Of a DNA stretch of 64,000 nucleotides, positions 24,956 through 32,821 are shown one piece after another. Position 1 is the stretch's first letter. Each line of letters starts with the position of its first letter. Under the pieces are notes generated by a model. The model saw only the letters and a list, made by a program, of their open reading frames with translations, had not been told where the DNA came from and ran no database searches. Origin of the DNA: Geobacter sp. (lineage in GTDB: Bacteria > Desulfobacterota > Desulfuromonadia > Geobacterales > DSM-12255); the NCBI GenBank assembly GCA_009684525.1, contig WKKR01000006.1, positions 124,001-188,000 on the forward strand. The letters are read 5' to 3'. Position numbers and translations under genes: made by a program.

Positions 24956-26638
24956 ATGAGCCTTGTCGGCAATCTGGAAGATCTGGGGCTGGGCGAGATT
25001 CTGCAGATCGTCAGCCTGAGCAGGAAGTCGGGGGTTTTGGCCATCCACAGTGCCGGCCAAGTGGCGAATGTCGTTTTTCGGCAGGGGCAGGTGGTCAGGG
25101 CCAGTTCTTCCGCCAGACCGGTGCTGCTCGACGAACTGCTCGTCTCCCGGCAGATTATTGATCCGACCGGGGTGGAATCTGCCCGGTGCCTGCAGGAGGA
25201 TGGCGGCTATCGGCAACGACTGGGCGATATACTCGTTGCTCAGGGGATGGTCGATGCTGCCGTTCTCGAAGAACTGGTCCGCGAGCAGATCGAACAGGTA
25301 GTCTACTCCCTGTTTGCCTTGCATGAGGGGACCTTTGATTTCGAACTGCAGGAGAACCTGGATGTCGTCGACGATATCCGGACCGATCAACTGCAGTTCC
25401 AGCTGACACAGGGGCTCAATGCTCAGTTCCTGGCAATGGAAGGCTCCCGCCGGCTTGACGAGCAGCTGCATGAACGGGAATCCGGCGGGGAGGGCGAAGG
25501 CCCGGAACCTGACGAGGCAGAGGAGAATGTTGATTTTGCCTTTGATCTCCTGCTGGAACCTGTCGCAGAAGAAACTTTCCTGACCGTGCCGGTCCTGCCG
25601 AAACGGTACATGGTCATCGTCGACGACGACCAGGGGACGCTCGCTGCAATGGCTGCGTACTTCAGCGAAAATGGCTGTGAGGTCATCTCCTGCGACAAGG
25701 GAGAAGATGCCCTGATTGCCATCGATACGCTGTTCCGCGCCGGCTGGCAGCCGACCCTGGTGATCGACCTCATCATGCCCAGGATGGACGGTTCGGGCCT
25801 GTTGGGAGGGCTCGAACTCCTGGAACTGCTTCATGACAATTTTCCCCAACTCCCGACCATTGTCCTTGCCGACCATGGTACCGGTGATGCGGAGCGACGC
25901 GTCCGTGAGCTGGGGTATGGGCTCATGGGCAAGCCGTCAAAGGCGGATATCGTTTCCCCGACCATCTGTCGCGCCTTTTGCGAGCGGCTCGGACGGAAGG
26001 TGACCCTGGCGGAAGAGGGTGAGCCTCCGGGTCTGGCCGATACGGTCAACATTGGCGACGAACTCAGGATGGAAATGGGGGAGGAGGGTGTGCCAACGGT
26101 GCCCCAGGTCCAGAGCACCGGGATCTCCCTGCTCCGGGGCATGCTGGAAGAGCTCAACGATCCGGCCCTGGGTGGGGGGATCATCCTGCTGGTGCTCCGT
26201 TTTGCCTCGGAATTCATGTCTCGGGCAGTGATCTTTGTCGTCAAGGAGAACGAGATTGCCGGGCTCGGTCAGTTCGGAATCGAGGATCGTGAACAACCGG
26301 CAGATGTTCTGGTTCGTGCCATGCGCATTCCGAGGGAAGAGGAATCCGTATTCAGTCGGGTTGTTGATTCGCAACTTCCTGTTAAACTGCATCTGGATGA
26401 CTCTCAATGGAGCAGCTACCTGCGGGAACAGCTCGGTGGGAACCCTGCAGAGGTATTTCTCGGGCCAGTCATCAGCGAGGGAAAGGTTGTAGCGCTTCTC
26501 TACGGCGACAACGGCGATGAACATCGGCCGATCGGCGACACTGATTCGTTGGAAATTTTTCTTTCACAGGCAGGGATCACCATGGAGAAGGTGCTCCTGC
26601 AGCGTAGATTGAAGGATAAGTCTCCGGAGGGTATGTGA
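24956..26638 (+). CDS. DUF4388-receiver-GAF-like signalling protein
   Basis: The 560-residue protein has three parts. Residues 1-150 are a PatA/DUF4388 domain beginning MSLVGNLEDLGLGEILQIV, with VANVVFRQGQVVRA. A receiver domain lies at about 218-345, with the acidic VDDD, phospho-acceptor Asp in LVIDLIMPRMDG, and Lys in GLMGKPSK. The C-terminal 190 residues resemble a GAF-type domain (SRAVIFVVKENEIAGLGQFG). It opens the chemosensory cluster; GGGAG precedes ATG 24956, which gives the conserved N-terminus. The stop overlaps the next receiver gene. It may tune CheA output, but its partner is not known. Confidence 0.75.
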   Translation: MSLVGNLEDLGLGEILQIVSLSRKSGVLAIHSAGQVANVVFRQGQVVRASSSARPVLLDELLVSRQIIDPTGVESARCLQEDGGYRQRLGDILVAQGMVDAAVLEELVREQIEQVVYSLFALHEGTFDFELQENLDVVDDIRTDQLQFQLTQGLNAQFLAMEGSRRLDEQLHERESGGEGEGPEPDEAEENVDFAFDLLLEPVAEETFLTVPVLPKRYMVIVDDDQGTLAAMAAYFSENGCEVISCDKGEDALIAIDTLFRAGWQPTLVIDLIMPRMDGSGLLGGLELLELLHDNFPQLPTIVLADHGTGDAERRVRELGYGLMGKPSKADIVSPTICRAFCERLGRKVTLAEEGEPPGLADTVNIGDELRMEMGEEGVPTVPQVQSTGISLLRGMLEELNDPALGGGIILLVLRFASEFMSRAVIFVVKENEIAGLGQFGIEDREQPADVLVRAMRIPREEESVFSRVVDSQLPVKLHLDDSQWSSYLREQLGGNPAEVFLGPVISEGKVVALLYGDNGDEHRPIGDTDSLEIFLSQAGITMEKVLLQRRLKDKSPEGM

Positions 26639-27000
26639 AAAAGATATTGATCGTGGAAGATTCCTCTGCCATGCGTTCCCTGCTGATCTCCACCATCGAG
26701 GCGCTGGAGGGGTTCGAGATCGTCGAGGCTGCCAATGGTTTCGAGGCGTTGCGACTGCTTCCCCGTGAGAGGGTCGATCTTGTGATCACCGATATCAACA
26801 TGCCGGACATCAATGGCCTCGAACTGATCCGTTATGTCAGGAACAGCGCAATCTATAAGTCGATACCGCTCTTCATCATCTCCACTGAGAGCAGCGAACG
26901 AGACCTTGCCAAAGGTTTGGCTCTGGGAGCAAACGAATACCTGATCAAGCCGTTCGACCCGGCTGATCTGCAGAAACTGCTCCTCAAGTATTTGGGCTGA
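26635..27000 (+). CDS. single-domain response regulator (CheY-like)
   Basis: The 121-residue receiver has acidic E8/D9, phospho-acceptor D53 in VITDINMPDING, a Ser/Thr switch (ISTES) and Lys in YLIKPFD. No output domain is present. Its GTG overlaps the stop of the DUF4388 gene (GTGA), so the two are translationally coupled, and cheA follows 29 bases later. It is a likely phosphotransfer target of that CheA. It need not act on flagella, since no motility gene is in view. Confidence 0.85.
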   Translation: MKKILIVEDSSAMRSLLISTIEALEGFEIVEAANGFEALRLLPRERVDLVITDINMPDINGLELIRYVRNSAIYKSIPLFIISTESSERDLAKGLALGANEYLIKPFDPADLQKLLLKYLG

Positions 27001-27029
27001 TTCCTCACCAGGAGGCAGGGCAGGATACC

Positions 27030-29108
27030 ATGACTGGATCAAACGACAGCATAGGCAAAGCGGTCAGAGACTTTCTGGCTGAGGCGGAAGAGATCATCGA
27101 CCAGCTCAACAATGACCTGGTGAGCATGGGCGACTGCGCCGAGACGGGTGACTGCAATCCCGACCTCATCAATGCCATTTTTCGCGGTGCCCACTCGCTC
27201 AAAGGGCTGGCAGGCATCTTCGGATTTTCCGAGATCGGCGATCTGGCGCACAACATGGAGAACCTGCTGGATTCCCTCCGGCTGGGGAGGGTGGAGATTA
27301 CCCCCGTCATGATGAGCGTCCTCTTCGACGCCATGGACCTGTTGGGCGCATTGGTGCGCGGCGCCGGAGAGGGTCATCTGGATGCAAGCGGCATCCCCCT
27401 GATGGTCAGCCGCATCAATGCCTGTGCCAGTGCTACCCAGAAAAGCCAGGAGGTTTCCCCCCTGGCCACGCTCGGTTTGACAGATGCGGTATTGAATGCC
27501 CTCACCGAATACGAGGAGCATCGACTGCTGGAGAACGTCAAGAAGGGAAGGCTGATCTATTCCATTATCGCCTCCTTCAGCCTGACCACCTTTGACCAGG
27601 AGCTGGGAGAGCTGACTGACCTGCTCAAGCAGGGGGGAGAGGTGATCAGCACGCTCCCCACGGTTGGAAGCGGCAGCGAGGCGGGCATAGATTTCGAGAT
27701 CCTTTTCGGGTCCACCAAGGGTGAGGACGGGGTAAGCGGTCTCGCCGGAAGGCCTGGCATTTCCGTACGGCAACTGGGCGCACAGAGCAAACCGACATCC
27801 CCTTCCCAGCCTGCTCAGGCACTGGAGCCGCTCACCGCATCGTCCTCCGTTTCCGCTCATGATCATTCCGAGGCTGCATCCCCGGCGCAACCGGCAGCGG
27901 ATGCGGCAATGACCGCCAAGAGCATGAGCCGGATGGTCCGCGTGGACATCGTCAAGCTGGACGATCTTATGAACATCGTCGGTGAGCTGGTCCTGTCCCA
28001 CTCCACCATCAATGAACTGGTCGGGAAGGTGCGCAGCAGCGGTTTCTCCACCCTTGCAATCGAGTTGGGCAAGGCTGCCAAGGTGTTGCAGCGTAAGCTC
28101 AACGAGCTGCAGAAGGGGGTCATGGAGATCCGCATGATCCCGGTGGGGCAGCTCTACGAAAAGATGTCCCGCATCGTGCGCAAGGTCTCCAGGGAGCAGG
28201 GGAAAAAGGTCGATCTGCGGGTGTTCGGAGCCGACACCGAACTGGACAAGCTGATCATCGAGGATATATCCGATCCGATGATGCATATCATCCGCAACTC
28301 CATTGATCACGGCATCGAGACCCCCGAGGAACGGATCCGACTGGGCAAGGAAGAAAAGGGGGTTATCAGGCTTTCGTCATTTCAGAAGGGGAACCATGTC
28401 GTCATCGAGGTCGAAGACGACGGCCGGGGCATCGATATTGCCAGAGTGAAGAAAAAGGCGCTGGAAAAGGGGCTGATACAGGAGAACGATCCGCTTTCCG
28501 AACGGGATGCCCTGGAGCTGATCTTCCTTCCCGGCTTTTCCACCAGTGATACGGTGACTGACATATCGGGCCGGGGTGTCGGCATGGATGTGGTCAGAAA
28601 CAATATCGCCGCGGTTTCGGGCATGGTGGATATCGAAACCAGACCGGGACAGGGGAGCAAGGTCATCATTACCCTGCCCATTACCCTTGCCATCATCAAG
28701 GCGCTGATCATCAACATTGTCGGGCGGACCTATGCCATGCCGATCACATCGGTCCTGGAGACCATTCTGGTTGAGCGCTCCGACATCCGTACCATCGAGC
28801 GGAAGGAGGTCATCCAGCTCCGTGACATGACGCTGCCACTGGTGCGGCTTGGCCGCTTTTTCGAGATCGAAGGGGGAGATGTCTTACCCGAAAGCTTTTA
28901 TGTGGTCGTGGTCGGCGTTGCCGAAAAGAGGCTCGGCATCGTGGTTGACGATCTCTTGGGGCAGCAGGATATCGTGATCAAATCGATCGGAGAAACGTTC
29001 AAGGGGTTCAAGGGGATCTCCGGTGCCGCGGATCTTGGGGACCAGCGGACAATCCTGGTCCTGGACGTGGGTGGGATCATATCCGAGGCTACCCGGGGGA
29101 GCGTGTGA
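27030..29108 (+). CDS. cheA: chemotaxis-type histidine kinase CheA
   Basis: The 692-residue kinase has the CheA order. An Hpt domain comes first with the phosphorylated His at about residue 55 in FRGAHSLKGLAG. A Ser/Ala/Pro/Thr-rich linker (about 240-300) follows, then the dimerisation helices (VDIVKLDDLMNIVGELVL). The ATP domain has its N box in MMHIIRNSIDHG and G boxes EDDGRGID and SGRGVGMDVV, and a C-terminal CheW-like domain closes the protein. A separate P2 domain for CheY docking is not obvious. It is the kinase core of the cluster and would be coupled to receptors by the two CheW proteins encoded downstream. Confidence 0.93.
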   Translation: MTGSNDSIGKAVRDFLAEAEEIIDQLNNDLVSMGDCAETGDCNPDLINAIFRGAHSLKGLAGIFGFSEIGDLAHNMENLLDSLRLGRVEITPVMMSVLFDAMDLLGALVRGAGEGHLDASGIPLMVSRINACASATQKSQEVSPLATLGLTDAVLNALTEYEEHRLLENVKKGRLIYSIIASFSLTTFDQELGELTDLLKQGGEVISTLPTVGSGSEAGIDFEILFGSTKGEDGVSGLAGRPGISVRQLGAQSKPTSPSQPAQALEPLTASSSVSAHDHSEAASPAQPAADAAMTAKSMSRMVRVDIVKLDDLMNIVGELVLSHSTINELVGKVRSSGFSTLAIELGKAAKVLQRKLNELQKGVMEIRMIPVGQLYEKMSRIVRKVSREQGKKVDLRVFGADTELDKLIIEDISDPMMHIIRNSIDHGIETPEERIRLGKEEKGVIRLSSFQKGNHVVIEVEDDGRGIDIARVKKKALEKGLIQENDPLSERDALELIFLPGFSTSDTVTDISGRGVGMDVVRNNIAAVSGMVDIETRPGQGSKVIITLPITLAIIKALIINIVGRTYAMPITSVLETILVERSDIRTIERKEVIQLRDMTLPLVRLGRFFEIEGGDVLPESFYVVVVGVAEKRLGIVVDDLLGQQDIVIKSIGETFKGFKGISGAADLGDQRTILVLDVGGIISEATRGSV

Positions 29109-29120
29109 TGGTGATCGCAC

Positions 29121-29921
29121 ATGTATAAGGACTTCTACGGTTTCAGCGACAAGCCGTTCAGCAAGACCCCCGACCCGCACTATCTCTACTTGAGTCGCGG
29201 GCACCGGGAGGCGCTGGCGCGGCTCAAATACGTGCTGGAGGAGCGGGAGATGGCCCTGCTCACCGGCGGCATAGGGTGCGGCAAGACCACCATCTCGCGG
29301 GCGCTCATGGATACCATGGGAGAGGGTTACCGCTTCTGCTTTGTCCTGAATCCGCGGCTTACCGCCATCGAATTCCTCCGCTACGTGGCGCGGAGCCTCT
29401 TCTCGGATATCCCTGCGACCAGCAAGGACGATCTGCTGCAAGAGATCACCGACGCACTCTACCGGCTCCATTGCGAAGGGATTTGCCCGGTCCTCGTCAT
29501 CGACGAGGCGCAGTTGATCCCCGACCGAGAGGTCTACGACGAGATCCGCCTGCTGACCAACTTCCAGCTTGATGACCGCAACCTCTTGAGCGTGATCCTG
29601 ATGGGGCAGCCGGAGATAAGGTCCATCCTGTCTGCGCCGCAGTACGAGCCGCTGCGGCAACGGATCGCCATCAACTACAGCTTGCAGCCGCTGACTCTGG
29701 AAGAAACCCAGGAGTACCTCGATTTTCGCATGGAGACCGCCGGCGGCAGCCCCGGACTCTTTGCCCCGGATGCGGTACAGAGGATCTTTGCACTGTCGGG
29801 CGGCGTGCCGCGGATGATCAATCTGATCGCCACCAATGCCCTGCTGGAAGGGTTTGACCGGGAGGCTGCCATGATCGATGCGGAGATCGTCGAAGCCCTG
29901 ACGGCGGAACTGGCACTTTGA
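29121..29921 (+). CDS. ExeA/GspA-like AAA ATPase
   Basis: The 266-residue protein starts MYKDFYGFSDKPFSKTPDPHYLYLS, shown here only in part as FYGFSDKPFSKTPDP, the typical ExeA N-terminus. It has Walker A TGGIGCGKTT near residue 50, Walker B VLVIDEAQLI near 126, and the GQPEIRSIL and PLRQRI sensor region. ExeA-like ATPases usually act with secretion or pilus systems, or in transposition, and often carry a peptidoglycan-binding domain, which is missing here. Its place inside a chemosensory operon, 12 bases after cheA, is unusual and suggests a link between signalling and an envelope machine. That link is inference. Confidence 0.8.
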   Translation: MYKDFYGFSDKPFSKTPDPHYLYLSRGHREALARLKYVLEEREMALLTGGIGCGKTTISRALMDTMGEGYRFCFVLNPRLTAIEFLRYVARSLFSDIPATSKDDLLQEITDALYRLHCEGICPVLVIDEAQLIPDREVYDEIRLLTNFQLDDRNLLSVILMGQPEIRSILSAPQYEPLRQRIAINYSLQPLTLEETQEYLDFRMETAGGSPGLFAPDAVQRIFALSGGVPRMINLIATNALLEGFDREAAMIDAEIVEALTAELAL

Positions 29922-29943
29922 GCCAAGGAGTGGATGTTTCCCT

Positions 29944-30843
29944 ATGAATCTGGCTGAGATACGCAAAAAGGCAAACAGGGATCGCGGGACTATTGTGGAG
30001 GCAACGCCCGAAACAGAACGGCCTGTGCAGAGCAGTTCCGATCTGGAGTTTCTGGATGATACTGTCGTGCCGGCCCAGCCTGTGCCAGCGGATGAGTTTG
30101 TGGAACCGCCTGTTGCAAGGGAAGAGGTTCTAGAGACCGCAGCTCCCCCTCAGCCTCCTCCCGATGTCCCGGTTATTGTCGCTCCCGGTCTGCCAGCCTC
30201 GAATGCCGTGTCGTTTGTTGCTCCGGCCGTACCCGGGGTATCGGATACGGATCTGCCCCCCATGGTTGAGGTCATCGGAGCAGATGCGATCGCCGAGCAC
30301 CAACGCAATGGCTCGTTCGACCCGATCGCCCTGCTGCTGGCAGGGAGAGTCGCGGCCGGATTCGACGAGGAGATACCGCTGGCATCCCCTGACGGGACTG
30401 AAACCGAACAGGTGGATTATCATGAATTCCTCTGTTTCAGGGTGGCTTCTGAGCAGTACGCCATCAGTATCATGGAGATCAAGGAGATCATCAAACCGCG
30501 CGAGGTAACCGAGGTGCCGCGGGTCCCGGCATTCATCTCGGGTGTCCTCTCGCTGCGGGGGATCATTATCCCGGTATTCGCCATGGGGACGCGATTGCAG
30601 CTGGCCCCGGCCGGAGAACCGGGCAAAGAACGCATTATCGTGGTGAGCAAGGGTGAAGAGCTGTTTGGCCTGGCAGTGGATGAGGTGCTCCAGGTGGTGC
30701 GCGTGCCCAATTCGGCCATTGAACAGCCGCCACTGGTTCTGGACGGCATAGACCGCGATTTTGTCCAGGGGATCGGACGACACGACAGTCGCATGCTGAT
30801 CCTGTTGAACCTGGCAAATATCCTCGATATCTCACTCTGCTGA
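29944..30843 (+). CDS. cheW: CheW-domain protein with long disordered N-terminus
   Basis: Of 299 residues only the last 145 or so form a CheW domain (YHEFLCFRVASEQYAISIMEIKEI, shown in part; VPAFISGVLSLRGIIIPVFAM). The first 150 are rich in Pro, Glu, Val and Ala with no predicted fold, unlike the usual 150-170-residue CheW. CheW links CheA to receptors in the signalling array. The extension may bind a partner such as the ATPase encoded just upstream. It is the first of two CheW genes in the cluster. Confidence 0.85.
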   Translation: MNLAEIRKKANRDRGTIVEATPETERPVQSSSDLEFLDDTVVPAQPVPADEFVEPPVAREEVLETAAPPQPPPDVPVIVAPGLPASNAVSFVAPAVPGVSDTDLPPMVEVIGADAIAEHQRNGSFDPIALLLAGRVAAGFDEEIPLASPDGTETEQVDYHEFLCFRVASEQYAISIMEIKEIIKPREVTEVPRVPAFISGVLSLRGIIIPVFAMGTRLQLAPAGEPGKERIIVVSKGEELFGLAVDEVLQVVRVPNSAIEQPPLVLDGIDRDFVQGIGRHDSRMLILLNLANILDISLC

Positions 30844-30862
30844 TTTTGGCAAAAGGAACGCC

Positions 30863-31252
30863 ATGAAACGCAACAAAATATTGATCGTAGAAGATGAAGA
30901 GAGTCTCCTCAAGCTGGAGAGCATTCTCCTCACTTCCAAGGGTTACAAGGTGACGGGGGTGATGGACGGTCCTGCGGCGTTGGAAGAGGTTGCCCGGAGC
31001 CGACCCGACCTGGTCATCCTCGACATCATGCTGCCGGGGATCGATGGATTCGAGGTCTGTCGCAGGATAAAAGAGGATCCGTCAACCAGTGCCATCAGGG
31101 TGATCATGCTGACTGCCAAGAAGAACAAGCAGGATATGGAAAGGGGCATGCAGGCCGGAGCGGATGCCTATATTACCAAACCATTCAAGTCGGCATTCCT
31201 GATCGAAAGCATCGAGCGGCTCCTGCGCCCGGGCTTCGAATCACCTGCCTAG
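30863..31252 (+). CDS. single-domain response regulator
   Basis: The 129-residue receiver has E10/D11, phospho-acceptor D54 in VILDIMLPGIDGFEV, the MLTAKK switch region and Lys in YITKPFKS. It is closer to the PilG/DivK style of stand-alone receivers than to the other two in this cluster, judging from LDIMLPG. A GGAACG box lies ahead of the ATG. It is placed between the two cheW genes. Confidence 0.85.
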   Translation: MKRNKILIVEDEESLLKLESILLTSKGYKVTGVMDGPAALEEVARSRPDLVILDIMLPGIDGFEVCRRIKEDPSTSAIRVIMLTAKKNKQDMERGMQAGADAYITKPFKSAFLIESIERLLRPGFESPA

Positions 31253-31260
31253 GGGTTATT

Positions 31261-31743
31261 ATGCACCGGGATATCCAGGAGATACAGGTTGCCTGTTTTC
31301 GGTTGGGGGAAGACCTCTACGCCATAGATATCATGCGGATCAAGGAGATCATCCGTCCGCTCAAGCTGACGTCGCTTCCCAAGTTTCCCGCATTCATGGA
31401 GGGAATCATCAATCTGCGCGGCACGGTCATCCCCGTGGTCGATCTGCGCAGACGGTTCGACCTGCCGGATGTGGAGGACACCTCGTCTACCCGGCTGCTT
31501 ATCGTCTCACTGGCAGGCCAGGTTCTTGCCCTGGTGGTTGATGAGGTCACCGAGGTCGTAACCGTGCCGGTGAAAGATATCAAGCCGCCGCCCCATCTGG
31601 GAGAGGGTATCGATGCCGAATACCTGATAGGGGTCTGCCTGGTGAAGCAGGATCTCATCATGCTGTTGAATATAGACAGTCTGCTTTCGTCACAGGAGGC
31701 CCATGAGCTGGGAACGGTTCGGGAACGGCTGGTGGAGTCCTGA
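31261..31743 (+). CDS. cheW: chemotaxis coupling protein CheW
   Basis: The 160-residue protein is a CheW of normal length: VACFRLGEDLYAIDIMRIKEI at the start, the FMEGIINLRGTVIPVVDLRRRF core, and LALVVDEVTEVV. It would sit between CheA and a receptor cytoplasmic tip. The gene starts eight bases after the receiver gene. Two CheW proteins of different build in one cluster suggest that at least two coupling modes exist. Confidence 0.92.
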   Translation: MHRDIQEIQVACFRLGEDLYAIDIMRIKEIIRPLKLTSLPKFPAFMEGIINLRGTVIPVVDLRRRFDLPDVEDTSSTRLLIVSLAGQVLALVVDEVTEVVTVPVKDIKPPPHLGEGIDAEYLIGVCLVKQDLIMLLNIDSLLSSQEAHELGTVRERLVES

Positions 31744-31809
31744 TCCGCTGATGCCCGTTTGTGGGGGGTCGATTTCAGGCCGTTGTCGTGAATGGATGGA
31801 GTGTCCGCT

Positions 31810-32784
31810 ATGCAGATAGCCTGCCCCGGTTGCAAGGCTCACTATAGTTTCGATGAGAACAGGATTGCCGAAGGCGGCGTCAAACTGCGCTGCAGTAAAT
31901 GCCGGACCATCTTCAGGGTTATGAAGAGGCCCAAGCAGTCTGCCGAGCCGGCAGTCCAGCCTCTTTTGGCTGGCGGCACCAGAGTCAAGGTTATCGTTGC
32001 CAACGAAAGTGCTGCATTCTGCTCGGCAGTCTGTAAGGTTCTTGCCAATGAGCCTTTCGACGTTTCGACCTATCATGACGGCAGGGATACCCTGTCAGCC
32101 ATTGAGGCGGAACGGCCGGCAGTCGTCCTTTTGGATGTGGCGCTTCCCTCCATGTACGGGTTCGACATCTGTGAAGAGGTACGAAAGAATCCATCTCTCG
32201 ATGGGGTCAAACTGATCCTGGTGGCTTCCATTTATGACAAGACCAAGTACAAAAGGACACCGGAGTCTCTGTACGGGGCTGATGCATATATCGAAAAACA
32301 TCATATCCCTGATGCACTGGCAACGATGATCTACCGGCTGATTGGGGTCGAACCTGCGGCCGGCAAGGGGCTTCCGGCTCCACAGCCCGTGTCGGCATCC
32401 GACCGGGAAGCCGATGCGGAGCAGCTTTCCGTTGACGCCGAGCAGGAGTCGGCTCGTCGTTCGATGCAGTGGGATGAAGAGCGGGGCACTACCAATCCTC
32501 CCACGATGGAGAGAGGGGGGGGCACTGCCGAACATTCGGAGGATCAGGTCAAGGCACGTCGCCTGGCTCGCATCATCGTATCGGACATCCTCCTGTACAA
32601 CCAGGCCAAGGTTGAGGAGGGAATCAGGAATGGCACCTTCTACGAACTGCTGAAGGATGACATAAACGAAGGCAGGGCGCTGTACGCCCGTCGGGTCGGG
32701 ACAGAGATAGCCGTCTCCAGGGCCTATCTGGACGAGGCATTCGATCAGCTCATAGCTAACAAACGACAGGAAATGAACCTGTAG
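31810..32784 (+). CDS. zinc ribbon (MJ0042)-pseudoreceiver protein
   Basis: The 324-residue protein begins with an MJ0042-type zinc ribbon: C5, C8, C28 and C31 in two CxxC/CxKC knuckles. A receiver-like domain occupies about residues 60-180, with the phospho-acceptor position kept in LLDVALPSMYGFD. However, the usual acidic pair is replaced by Asn-Glu in IVANESAAF, so phosphorylation may be altered. A charged linker (about 185-245) leads to a helical C-terminal domain of about 80 residues that I do not recognise. GGAG is nine bases ahead of ATG 31810. It could be an adaptor within the chemosensory complex. Confidence 0.7.
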   Translation: MQIACPGCKAHYSFDENRIAEGGVKLRCSKCRTIFRVMKRPKQSAEPAVQPLLAGGTRVKVIVANESAAFCSAVCKVLANEPFDVSTYHDGRDTLSAIEAERPAVVLLDVALPSMYGFDICEEVRKNPSLDGVKLILVASIYDKTKYKRTPESLYGADAYIEKHHIPDALATMIYRLIGVEPAAGKGLPAPQPVSASDREADAEQLSVDAEQESARRSMQWDEERGTTNPPTMERGGGTAEHSEDQVKARRLARIIVSDILLYNQAKVEEGIRNGTFYELLKDDINEGRALYARRVGTEIAVSRAYLDEAFDQLIANKRQEMNL

Positions 32785-32821
32785 ATTTTCAGGGGATACG
32801 TCCTGCGGGAGGAGTAGCATA

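Noticed and set aside
27039-28310. 423-codon open frame on the minus strand opposite cheA
   Set aside because: Composition artefact; the product has no domain and the sense gene is certain.
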